Origin: Chitinophaga filiformis
Lineage (GTDB): Bacteria > Bacteroidota > Bacteroidia > Chitinophagales > Chitinophagaceae
DNA length: 64,000 nt
Direction: 5' to 3'
Assembly (NCBI RefSeq): GCF_021646545.1
Contig: NZ_JAKIRP010000007.1
Location: 186,001 to 250,000, forward strand
This document shows, piece by piece, positions 18,748 to 27,741 of this stretch. How positions within the stretch are numbered: position 1 is the first letter of the stretch; every line of letters begins with the position of its first letter. A program made the position numbers and the translations under genes. Under the pieces are notes generated by a model. It worked only from the letters and a program-made list of their open reading frames with translations, ran no database searches and had not been told where the DNA came from.

Positions 18748-21700
18748 TTATTTTTTAAGATAATAACCGGAAAACTTCGTATCCCACCACATCCGGTGAC
18801 TCACATTTCGGATAGGGTCATTGTACAACGGCGATTCACTGGCACTGGCAGCAGATACTACCGGGTCTTCAATGCCGTGATAACTGGACGCCCGGGCATT
18901 CCACTCCATATTCTTGCTCTTCTCCTGTTTATGCCCAAATAAGTTCCAGTGCTTTGAAGCCGGCATATTCTTTTTATGGCCCAGCACAATATCGGCAAAA
19001 GGCACCACTTCTCCAGACCTAGCACACCTGTAATAGGCGTCATCGGACCGCAGGAAAGATACATCGTTTTCTCTGCCTGGCCACCAGTTATATTTCTTTT
19101 CTTTTATAATGCTTATCTGCAAAACAGCAGTCATCCTGTCATCATATTTACTCACGTTTTTATATCCGTATAAATCCCTGTTCCTCCTGTTTACTTCCCT
19201 GTCATCGCTCGGGAAGATATCTTCAAAGCTATGTTTCTGGTATTTATCGCCTTCTCCGGCAGATGAAGAGTGTAAGAAAATAGTACCATCATCTTTCCAG
19301 ATCTTGATCCACTTCAATGCAAGTGTCTGATCCACTTTCTTGTCCACCAGGAAATCCCTCAGGTCCCACGATTTAAACTCTACGTTAGCTCCCTTGAAGT
19401 TTTGTTTCGCTGCCTTCAACGCTGTCTCGATCGTTAGCTCCTCCTTCTTCCGTCCAGGCTTTTTCGTCGCCTGCACATATTCATAATCCCAGCTATCCCC
19501 ACCGTCTATCACAGTAATGGATTTAAACACCTTATGCTGCGCTTTCACCGTTTCGGCTACCTTCTGTGCTTCTTCCTTCAGGATCTGTTTATTGTTCAGG
19601 TATGGAACTTCTTCGGTCTCTATCGCCTGTAAGCCAAGACTAAGTTGTTTTGCCTTATCTTTTTCATCACCTTTCTTATCCTTATCATCTCCCGGCTTCA
19701 TATCGGCTTTCACCTCCACCGACTGTTTATTCGGCTTGTTCTTAATGCTACCTGTCACGGTCCAATGACTGGTACCCTTTGGTGCAAAATTGATACCCGG
19801 TGTATTGTGCTGTTTCTTAATAGCTTCAACAGCAGCAGTGATCTCTTCACGGGTCATCGGCTTATGTGCCTCGAGCGCCTTCACCTTCTGCATAGCAGCA
19901 GCGAAGTTCTTCAGTACATTAGGGTCTTCTTTTTCCGGCTCCTTGCCTTTACCCTTTCCACCTCCTGCTCCCGGAGCACCACCGGCGCCAGGTGCACCAC
20001 CTTTACCCGGTGTACCACCAGCGGCAGGTTTACCCGGAGCAGCGGCAGGTGGAGGAGCACCTGCTGCAGGACCAGCCTGCGCTGCACCACCATCCACGAA
20101 CTTGCCTTGTTTTTCTTTATCTCCCGCGCCGCTCTTCGGTGGTACGTGATCGTTCACCAGGTCAGTCATGAACTTCGCACCATCGAACTTAGCTTCGCTG
20201 AATGTCACTTCAGGTACTTTACCGGAACCTAACACGTATTCCATATCTGCGCCTATACCAAATTCTCCAGGTAATGGATATTCAAGAGCGCCTATCGGCC
20301 ATGTCCATTTCTTATCCGGTGCCGGAGACCACCACGGACTATCCAGTTCTACGAACAGATCTCCGCTCAATCCGAGGAACGGCTGGGCAGCTATTTCCAT
20401 ATGTCCCTTGAAGAAGAATTCGCCCGGATCACGATAACCAATGGTCGGTCTTGCATCCACATATCCTTTCACGCCTGCATCTGCATTCAAGCCTACTCCC
20501 ACCTTCACATCGTGGCCTGCTATCTCTATGCCCGCACCACCTTCTGCACGCAGGCGCAGACCGGCGTACGCCGACATGTTCAGAGAACCGGAGAGCGATA
20601 TATTTTTCGCTATATCAGGATTGTTGGAGTAAGTACCCGCTACTTCAATGTTATAGATCTTCGCCGGGCCCACCTTCGCCAATGCGCTCAACGCCATATT
20701 GGCGAATACAAATACGTTACCTAACACCGGTATACCATAAGCCGCACGGGCTTCCAGCTTGAATAATTCTTTACTGTAATCTTTCTGCTGGAAGAGAATG
20801 ATCTCTTTCGGCGGAGCGATTTTACCAACCACTGTCACAAAACCTTTACCATCCACGATCACGTTCACGCTACCGGCAAACCACTCCGTCATGTTAAACG
20901 TCAGTGTACCCATACCGGCCATACCACGCGGACCTTTACCCTGTGCTGCAGGTACTTCTGCTGGCAGCGCAGCTTCTTCTGCGGACACAGTTCCGATTTG
21001 TGCCTTTGCAAAATTGTCTGCGGTCTTTTTATCTGTCATGACCAACATCAGCGAACCACTCAAACGATCGCCGGCATATTGCACCATTCCCTTCACATCC
21101 AGTACACCTTCCTGGAACTTCGCCGCTATCTCTCCCGAGAAACCCTTGAAGCTCACTCCAAATGCACCTTCACCCGTCATCTTGTCTTCCATCAGGGTAA
21201 TGGTCAGGCTGCCTTTTGCTACACCTTGTATATCCACTTCCGCAGTTGCGCTCACTGATGGTTTCATGTTCGTAAAACCAATATCCATAGTAGCGTCGGC
21301 GAAGCCACCTACCTTCACCTTTACTGCATTCAATGCGAAATTGAAAGTACCGTTCTCGAATGTATTCGTTGCTTTCGACAACACATTCTCTACATCCATG
21401 CCCGTCAGCCAGCCAAGTGCCTTGCCGTTCTTACGCAACCATTGGGGGATGGCTTCCGGTGCATTGTTTTGTCCGATAGTTGCAAATCCGCTTACCTCCC
21501 CATTTGCCAGTCTTACGGCCAGCATCGGATTAGCAGCACTAAACAATGGCATGTTCAATGGCAGATAAGCGTTCTTTACTCCTTCCATCACATTATCCTT
21601 CTGTCTTACCCTGATCACACCGGCACCAGCTACCTTACCAGCATTGATGTTGACATCCAGTCCTTTACTGCCCGCCCCTTTGATCGCTTCTATAAGGCTC

Positions 21701-22671
21701 CTGGATGGATTGAATCTGCCGGAAGATATATTCACCACCTCGGCCGGGGCGTTAGAAGCCGCTGCAGTTTTAGCACCCGGTGCACGCTGTATAGTATCCA
21801 TAGCTCTGGATTGTACATCAGGCGTTTCCTCGTTTTTCTCTGCAGATACACTGTCTTCCTTTTTCTGTACGCCAGGCGTTTCCTCTTCTGCGCTAAGCTG
21901 AGGATCAGTTTTCTTCTGAACAGCCGCGCCCTGTTGCACCGTATGCGTCAGCTCATGCGCCAGCAGATGCCTGCCGCTACTGCTGGTCGCATCAAATTTA
22001 TTATCGTTGAAATAAATGTCGTTTCCATGTGTGAACGCCTGCGCCTGCAGCTCGTTACTCAGCTCAGACGCTTCAGATCCTGTATGTATACGTACATTAC
22101 TGAAGTCAGCGCCTATCGATGACTCCATCGCCGTCCTGGTATCGGAAGGCAATGGTGTACCCGAGCCCTTCGTTTGCTGTAAACGGTCCTCCAGTCCGCT
22201 ATTGGCCGTATCTGTCGCATTCTCACCGTTTCCTTTCTTCTGAATATCATCCGGCGGGTCGCCCATGCTATCGAAGATAGGCTTACGTTGTAGTTTCTTC
22301 TCTTCTCCGGATATCTCTTCTTCTTTTCCCTCCTGTTCCTTCATTTGCAGTGCATCAGCTTGCGCAGCTGATGCAGGTATATGTCCCGAAGGCACTGTAC
22401 TGACAGGAGCCGGCGCTACTGTTTTCGCCTGTACAGCTGCAGGTTCGCTCATGCGCTGAACTACTTTATCTGCTACCTGGTCGGCCTGTTTTTCATAGTG
22501 GTCGTCGGGCTTTCCAATACTCAGTTTCCGTTGAACGAAAAAGGGTTCTTTTGCCGTTTCCTTCTCTCCGAAAAAAGCACTATCTCCTGGGTCCTTTCCG
22601 AAGAAGGAACCGCTGGCAGGTTGCTTTGCTTTACTGCTGCTCGTGCTCTTATTATCGGTTGCTTTTATCAT
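18748..22671 (-). CDS. DUF4157 (eCIS core) polymorphic toxin-like cargo protein, variant 2, with nuclease-like C-terminus
   Basis: The 1307-residue protein has the FF-motif N-terminus, DUF4157 at about residues 170-250 (HELTH 239-243), and the same ~600-residue middle domain and Gly/Pro-rich linker as the 1185-residue paralogue. Identity is nearly complete around SPWWSPAPDKKWTWPIGALE. The tail from about residue 1077 (231 residues) is unique. Its end carries YRCARSGEVVPFADIVLGH, SKHWNLFGHKQE, NMEWNARASSYHGIED and a final GYYLKK, with spacing of Gly-His, Asn/Trp and Glu residues that suggests an HNH/Endonuclease VII-type fold (GH-E-like). The SUFU-SUKH immunity gene follows after 5 bp. Nuclease activity is a hypothesis; the modular toxin architecture is seen directly. 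Confidence 0.85.
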   Translation of the reverse strand: MIKATDNKSTSSSKAKQPASGSFFGKDPGDSAFFGEKETAKEPFFVQRKLSIGKPDDHYEKQADQVADKVVQRMSEPAAVQAKTVAPAPVSTVPSGHIPASAAQADALQMKEQEGKEEEISGEEKKLQRKPIFDSMGDPPDDIQKKGNGENATDTANSGLEDRLQQTKGSGTPLPSDTRTAMESSIGADFSNVRIHTGSEASELSNELQAQAFTHGNDIYFNDNKFDATSSSGRHLLAHELTHTVQQGAAVQKKTDPQLSAEEETPGVQKKEDSVSAEKNEETPDVQSRAMDTIQRAPGAKTAAASNAPAEVVNISSGRFNPSRSLIEAIKGAGSKGLDVNINAGKVAGAGVIRVRQKDNVMEGVKNAYLPLNMPLFSAANPMLAVRLANGEVSGFATIGQNNAPEAIPQWLRKNGKALGWLTGMDVENVLSKATNTFENGTFNFALNAVKVKVGGFADATMDIGFTNMKPSVSATAEVDIQGVAKGSLTITLMEDKMTGEGAFGVSFKGFSGEIAAKFQEGVLDVKGMVQYAGDRLSGSLMLVMTDKKTADNFAKAQIGTVSAEEAALPAEVPAAQGKGPRGMAGMGTLTFNMTEWFAGSVNVIVDGKGFVTVVGKIAPPKEIILFQQKDYSKELFKLEARAAYGIPVLGNVFVFANMALSALAKVGPAKIYNIEVAGTYSNNPDIAKNISLSGSLNMSAYAGLRLRAEGGAGIEIAGHDVKVGVGLNADAGVKGYVDARPTIGYRDPGEFFFKGHMEIAAQPFLGLSGDLFVELDSPWWSPAPDKKWTWPIGALEYPLPGEFGIGADMEYVLGSGKVPEVTFSEAKFDGAKFMTDLVNDHVPPKSGAGDKEKQGKFVDGGAAQAGPAAGAPPPAAAPGKPAAGGTPGKGGAPGAGGAPGAGGGKGKGKEPEKEDPNVLKNFAAAMQKVKALEAHKPMTREEITAAVEAIKKQHNTPGINFAPKGTSHWTVTGSIKNKPNKQSVEVKADMKPGDDKDKKGDEKDKAKQLSLGLQAIETEEVPYLNNKQILKEEAQKVAETVKAQHKVFKSITVIDGGDSWDYEYVQATKKPGRKKEELTIETALKAAKQNFKGANVEFKSWDLRDFLVDKKVDQTLALKWIKIWKDDGTIFLHSSSAGEGDKYQKHSFEDIFPSDDREVNRRNRDLYGYKNVSKYDDRMTAVLQISIIKEKKYNWWPGRENDVSFLRSDDAYYRCARSGEVVPFADIVLGHKKNMPASKHWNLFGHKQEKSKNMEWNARASSYHGIEDPVVSAASASESPLYNDPIRNVSHRMWWDTKFSGYYLKK

Positions 22672-24498
22672 TTAGGTCCAAACAGTTTTTATCAACCATG
22701 GCATCCACGATAATCCCACTACACTAAAACCCCATGGCAATTGGTTTAACAACATATCATACGCCTGCTGTGTTACATACAGCTGCCACTCTTCCTCTTT
22801 CCATTCCAGCTTTCCTTCCCTTAACAGGAAGTTGCCGCGTAAACCATCGGGCGACGTATTTCCCAATGCGTTCCAGTGAGAGATCACAGCGGCTAACAAT
22901 TCATTGGCTTCGGTTTTCTCTGCTTCTGTAAGTGGTATAAAACGTCTCACCGGTTCTGCGGGCTGGATACCGCATAGTATTTTGGGTAATACCAGGTCAT
23001 ACTCAGGAATTTCTTCTTCGCCATAAGCCAGGTAACCCAGTAACTGTACTGCCCTGTGCTTCGCAGCTTCATCTTTGAACTGCTGCCCCTCCCGGAGTCC
23101 CAATGCATCAAAACAGAAGGATAGGTAAGGATGCAGTAATATCAGTCCTGCATTATTGATGTAATAAACAGATCCGGCTGCAGGTGGTTCGGGAGACACT
23201 GTCTCTTCATCTGCAGACGAAGACACGGTCCGCTTTTCCTGGGAAGGCTCAGCATCCTTATTTACAGACGTTTTTACAAGCGTTGCTTCTTCACCTGCTC
23301 GTGTATCTCTTTGTTCTCTTTCTCCGGCTGCTGTTTCCTCTTTTTCCTTTACGGGAGATGCCTGGCTTTGCTTCACCTCCTCCCCTGTTTCTTCCCGGCG
23401 TGTCTTCTCCGCCTGATGTTCCTGCTCACGGCTGGCTCTTTTGGTTGCCTGCTGTTGCTGCTCCGGAATATCTCTTGCCTCATCATCCTGACGTCTCTGT
23501 ACACGATCTTCCTCATCCCGTTTTCCCGGCTGTTGTCGCGCTTCCTGCTGTGTGACAAACACCTTCTTTTGCAAAGCAGTGATCTCAGGTACATATTGCG
23601 TCGCAAGTGTCGTTGCCGCCTGCTGCAATAAGACAGGTATTTTCACTGTTGGTGTAGCCTCTTTATGCAGCACATACAACAAACCTGGCGCGGCCTCTTC
23701 ATTTGCCCTACCCAGTTGCTGTATCAGTTGCTCAAGAACAGCAGCATTGCTCACCGTATGCCCGGGCAATATTACCTCTCTGATCAGCCAGATGAAGAGA
23801 TGCTCATGATAGCTTTCCCTGGCAGGTAGCGCAGGAATTAACTGCTGTGCAGGAAGCAATGCATTGACCGCTTCCCGCAGCTGCGGATGATAGATAAACG
23901 TTTCCCATTCTTCGACCAGCTGCAACACCTGCCGGTATGCATTGGCACCATATGCCATTATCCAGTTCCTGATAAAGGCAGGAGAGAACTGCAATACTAG
24001 TCTCCTGATGGCATAGGGATGCTCGCTGAACAACTGCCTGCATTGCTGCAATGCATATGTTTCAGATGATAATGCAGCCAGCACGCCTGCCTCCCACTCC
24101 TGTTGCTGCCATTTCACAGCTGAAGACGGCAGGCTGCCTTTCTCCAGGAAATGCAGCCAGCTCTCATAGTAGCCCTGCACCAGGGGTATCCTTTGCATGC
24201 CGCCTGTCATCGCTAACTGCGCCTGCATCTCCTGGTAATGCCTGCGGAGATGACTGATGATCATCTCCGGCAGTTCCTGGCGTAATGTTTCCAGCTTGCA
24301 GGAACCCAGGTCTATTTCCAGCTTATCTATTTGTAATAAAGTGTCCGGATCGGCCCAGCTGTCCAACAACGATGAAAGCATCGGCTCCAGCTCTGTTGTA
24401 CAACGGGCGCTCAATGTTCCCTGCAATGCAAAGGCTTCCTCCCTGGATGGCAGTTGCACTTCCAGTAAAAGTTTTCCAATGGCATGTTGCTGTTCCAT
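22672..24498 (-). CDS. Contractile injection system tape-measure protein (Afp14/Pvc14-like)
   Basis: The 608-residue protein has an N-terminus (HAIGKLLLEVQLPSREEAFA, then LLQIDKLEIDLGSCKLETLR) that matches the N-terminal signature of CIS tape-measure proteins. A helical region is followed by a highly charged low-complexity stretch (about residues 325-450, rich in Q, E, K and R), and the folded C-terminus has NAGLILLHPYLSFCFDALGL, also typical. In related systems this protein sets particle length. It overlaps the upstream gene by one base (24498) and abuts the DUF4157 gene downstream. Confidence 0.88.
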   Translation of the reverse strand: MEQQHAIGKLLLEVQLPSREEAFALQGTLSARCTTELEPMLSSLLDSWADPDTLLQIDKLEIDLGSCKLETLRQELPEMIISHLRRHYQEMQAQLAMTGGMQRIPLVQGYYESWLHFLEKGSLPSSAVKWQQQEWEAGVLAALSSETYALQQCRQLFSEHPYAIRRLVLQFSPAFIRNWIMAYGANAYRQVLQLVEEWETFIYHPQLREAVNALLPAQQLIPALPARESYHEHLFIWLIREVILPGHTVSNAAVLEQLIQQLGRANEEAAPGLLYVLHKEATPTVKIPVLLQQAATTLATQYVPEITALQKKVFVTQQEARQQPGKRDEEDRVQRRQDDEARDIPEQQQQATKRASREQEHQAEKTRREETGEEVKQSQASPVKEKEETAAGEREQRDTRAGEEATLVKTSVNKDAEPSQEKRTVSSSADEETVSPEPPAAGSVYYINNAGLILLHPYLSFCFDALGLREGQQFKDEAAKHRAVQLLGYLAYGEEEIPEYDLVLPKILCGIQPAEPVRRFIPLTEAEKTEANELLAAVISHWNALGNTSPDGLRGNFLLREGKLEWKEEEWQLYVTQQAYDMLLNQLPWGFSVVGLSWMPWLIKTVWT

Positions 24499-27400
24499 TA
24501 AGCGATCAGTCCTCTATAAGTGTTTACTGTTTTTTCATTCTCTCCTGTAACAATACCGGCGGTATCCCAAACCTCCTGCCACTGTGCCAGACCGTCCCGC
24601 TGTGCGGTGATGGATTCGGCAGCTGTCTTCACCAGTTTTCTGGCTATTGAAGGCACTTTCTCAGGAGATGCTACGATCAGCCTGTCAATATAATAAGCAG
24701 TGGCATAAGCAAGCAATCTGATCACCTGCACCTTTTGCGCTGCTTTCAGTTTGCTGAAGCCTGTCTGCAAGGTTGTCTGCAATTTCTCATACGCCACATG
24801 CAGTGTCTCAGGTGCGCCACTGGCTAACAGGAAGGCCTTTGTATCTGACCAGCGGTTGTCTTCCGCCAGGGTATCATCCTCCTTAGCCATCTTGTTGACA
24901 TCAGCCCGGTATCCCAGGATGCGTTTGTTAAACACAGCGTCGGTATTCACAACGGCCTTCGCATTTGCGTTTGGATCTGCAACCGTATCTGTATCCACTC
25001 TGGGTTCTTCCTCTGACGGCAGGTATGCACTGATTGTAAGTCTGGCAGACGAGTCCTGACAACCCTGGACATCTTCAAACCCGTACTCTAATATATAAAT
25101 ACCCACCTGCGGATCTTCTACGCTCAATGTTGCATGTGTTTTGTCTTCTTTCCAGTTCACATCAAACTTTAAAGGATCAACAGGTTCCTCATTGTCGTTC
25201 TGTTGTAAAGTGAGGCTGAAGACGCCACCATAAGGACTGGCTTCTATGCCGATCTCATTTGTGTCAGAGATATCCCAGTCCACAGTACCCTTACCGTCGC
25301 TGGTCAGCTTCACATCACCCAGTGGACAGATAGTGATCTCCTTTGAAAGCTTACTTTCCAACGCACCGCGGGAAGCTGTTAATACTACAGTAAAGACTAC
25401 ACCCGATTTTCTCGGCAATTTGAATTTCACTATTTCACCGATGTCTGTTGTATCGTCGTCGCTTACCAACCCGCCTTTGTAATCCCGCAGCTCCCAATGA
25501 TATTTATCTGCCCGTAGCGACTGGTTCTTCAGTGATATCTCAACACCTTCTTTATTCGGCAACTCTGTTTGCTCAGTAATGTTAAAGCGGGCCACCGGTG
25601 GTGCTTCTGTAAGTATCAGGTTGATAACCGGCTTATCGGAACAGCAGATATAAGGCAGGCAGAAATCCGCCATCACTTCGTACCCCTCCAGTTCTTTCGC
25701 CAGGCTAAGTGCAGCAGCCTTTTCCTCTTCGTTACTACTGAGCAGCAGGTTCACCAGCGTTGACTTTTCCTCTTCAGAAAGGGATGCCACACTGGTCTTT
25801 GCACATACCAATACCAACGTACCGCCTTTAGGTACGCCTCCATTGTGTTCAAGTCCCGGATGTTGCTCCGCAAAATGATGAAACAAGAGGTTCTTTGCCA
25901 GTTCTTCCTTACGGGTAGCATATTCTTTGCATACTGCATAAAGAGACCTTAAATGCGCCCGGCAGCACGTCTTATCGTCATCGTCACACATACCTTCACT
26001 GTTGCAGATTTCCCTGAGCTTCGCTTCCAGATCAACGATGGGTGGTTTGCCAAACAAAGCTACCAGCGCTTCAAACATAATACCGATATCATCCCGGTCA
26101 AACTTACGTCCACCGAAAATGCGCTCTTCAAAATCATCAGAACAGGTACGTGCACAGCGGATATCGTTCACAATCTTCTCCAGTATGATGATCAGATCAC
26201 TGAATTCTGCTGCGCGTTCCTTGATCAGATCATCCATATCATCCTCGTCGCCAATGTACACCACCTTCACATCAAACGGCAGATGCAGCTCACTGCGCAG
26301 ATCCGTAATACGGTCCTTCACATCTTTCAGTATTACACCAGTATGTCCTTTGATCCGGAAAAAATCATAGCCATCCATGTTACCCAGCAGGAACTTCCTG
26401 TCTTTTTCGTCCGAAATACCCGGAATGTTGAAGGTGCGGCGATTTCGGGTCGCTGCTGCATTCCAGTTTGCTGACAGTTCAGTCGGATTATTATAATAGA
26501 ATGGAATGGCCCTTTCTGACAGCAGTTTATTGATACCTGCGTCCGGCGTAAAATGTACGCCAGGCAAAGGGAAATCCTCATCTTTAAAACGAGTATGTGC
26601 CACATCTGCCAGGTATTTCAGACGCTTCATCAACAAGCGGGGTTTTTCCAGTGCGTCAATGCTCAGGTCTGCAAAAGGAGGCCTGTAAAGCCCCATACGG
26701 TAATTGATGTCGCCTGTGCGGATACTGTGCAAAGCTATATATCCCCTGAAGCGGTCCTTCTTCGGCATCAGCGACAGGTAGCTGAAAAGATCTGTGGCTA
26801 CAAGCTCCTGGTAAGTAGCCACCAGGTCCCTGTAATAATCATACAACCAGGGCATTTTACGCCCGTCCTCACCTTTTACAGCTGTACGAAACTCTCCTAA
26901 TTTTTCTGACAGCTTGTCGAATGGATTGGCCTCTTCCAGCCCCAGCTTTTCCTTCACCAGTTCATACACTGACTTAAAGGCTGCCTCGATCAGTGGTTCT
27001 GCCGCTTCACAAACAGCATTAAAACCGTTGCTGACAGCCGCCCAGCTGGTAAAGGTCTTAAAAGAGATGAATGCGCCACCCGCACTCGGCGTATACCCCA
27101 GGCGGTTGATCATTGGGTCATTCTCTCCCGCATCTGTTGCATCATTGATAAACCAGTCATTCAGTTGTTCCTGCGTGAAATAGCTCTTTGGGATCAGTGC
27201 TGCTTCAACTTCCAGGTTCTTTTTACTTTCACTGTTCTCATAACCATACAGACAACTGTTCTCCGTCGATTCATCAGTACGCACAACAAGAACGATCAGG
27301 TAGGGCGCGGTATCTTTCTCTTCGGAATTCTCCGGGTTAGTTCCTGACAGCCGGAAGATAAGCTCATTCCGGTTCACTGTGTCGGTAGTGAGCACCTTAA

Positions 27401-27716
27401 CAGTGGCGGTATCTTTCAACACTGGCACCTTAATATCATTTCCTTCCTTTTTGAAGATGCCCCGATAAATGATCTCCTCCTCCAATGTAAAGAGCTGGCC
27501 GTCTGAAGTCACCGCTGTTCCCGGTTTCAGTGTAACAGTACCTGCTGTCGCGTCCACCGCTACTTCAAGACCATAAAAGATACCTGATCCGTCCAGGTAC
27601 GCACGCGTATCCTGGTCCTCTGCCGCAGTAAGAGTGACAATATTATTCAGGCTGCCGCTCTTCAGCTGCTGCCCCTTATTAAAAACCGGGTAAGAGGTAG
27701 AAAAATCTATTTTCAT
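24498..27716 (-). CDS. eCIS-locus protein of unknown function with PKD-like domain
   Basis: This protein has 1072 residues. The N-terminal ~150 residues (FNKGQQLKSGSLNNIVT, GSGIFYGLEV, LKPGTAVTSDGQLFTLEE) look like a beta-rich baseplate or fibre attachment domain. Residues ~225-560 are mainly helical. A Cys-rich patch lies at about 575-600 (CNSEGMCDDDDKTCC). A PKD/Ig-like region spans ~710-910 (VARFNITEQTELPNKEGVEI, KYHWELRD), and the C-terminus is helical. It has no signal peptide. Its place between the giant baseplate protein and the tape measure suggests a structural, baseplate-associated role. I do not recognise a characterised homologue. Confidence 0.7.
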   Translation of the reverse strand: MKIDFSTSYPVFNKGQQLKSGSLNNIVTLTAAEDQDTRAYLDGSGIFYGLEVAVDATAGTVTLKPGTAVTSDGQLFTLEEEIIYRGIFKKEGNDIKVPVLKDTATVKVLTTDTVNRNELIFRLSGTNPENSEEKDTAPYLIVLVVRTDESTENSCLYGYENSESKKNLEVEAALIPKSYFTQEQLNDWFINDATDAGENDPMINRLGYTPSAGGAFISFKTFTSWAAVSNGFNAVCEAAEPLIEAAFKSVYELVKEKLGLEEANPFDKLSEKLGEFRTAVKGEDGRKMPWLYDYYRDLVATYQELVATDLFSYLSLMPKKDRFRGYIALHSIRTGDINYRMGLYRPPFADLSIDALEKPRLLMKRLKYLADVAHTRFKDEDFPLPGVHFTPDAGINKLLSERAIPFYYNNPTELSANWNAAATRNRRTFNIPGISDEKDRKFLLGNMDGYDFFRIKGHTGVILKDVKDRITDLRSELHLPFDVKVVYIGDEDDMDDLIKERAAEFSDLIIILEKIVNDIRCARTCSDDFEERIFGGRKFDRDDIGIMFEALVALFGKPPIVDLEAKLREICNSEGMCDDDDKTCCRAHLRSLYAVCKEYATRKEELAKNLLFHHFAEQHPGLEHNGGVPKGGTLVLVCAKTSVASLSEEEKSTLVNLLLSSNEEEKAAALSLAKELEGYEVMADFCLPYICCSDKPVINLILTEAPPVARFNITEQTELPNKEGVEISLKNQSLRADKYHWELRDYKGGLVSDDDTTDIGEIVKFKLPRKSGVVFTVVLTASRGALESKLSKEITICPLGDVKLTSDGKGTVDWDISDTNEIGIEASPYGGVFSLTLQQNDNEEPVDPLKFDVNWKEDKTHATLSVEDPQVGIYILEYGFEDVQGCQDSSARLTISAYLPSEEEPRVDTDTVADPNANAKAVVNTDAVFNKRILGYRADVNKMAKEDDTLAEDNRWSDTKAFLLASGAPETLHVAYEKLQTTLQTGFSKLKAAQKVQVIRLLAYATAYYIDRLIVASPEKVPSIARKLVKTAAESITAQRDGLAQWQEVWDTAGIVTGENEKTVNTYRGLIA

Positions 27717-27741
27717 TTCTGAATAATTTATTTATTTGATA

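Noticed and set aside
20798..21568. 256-codon plus-strand frame inside the 1307-residue DUF4157 gene (with similar frames at 12393-13067 and 13600-14019)
   Set aside because: These are antisense shadows that recur because the two paralogous genes are similar; the sense frame carries the conserved domain.
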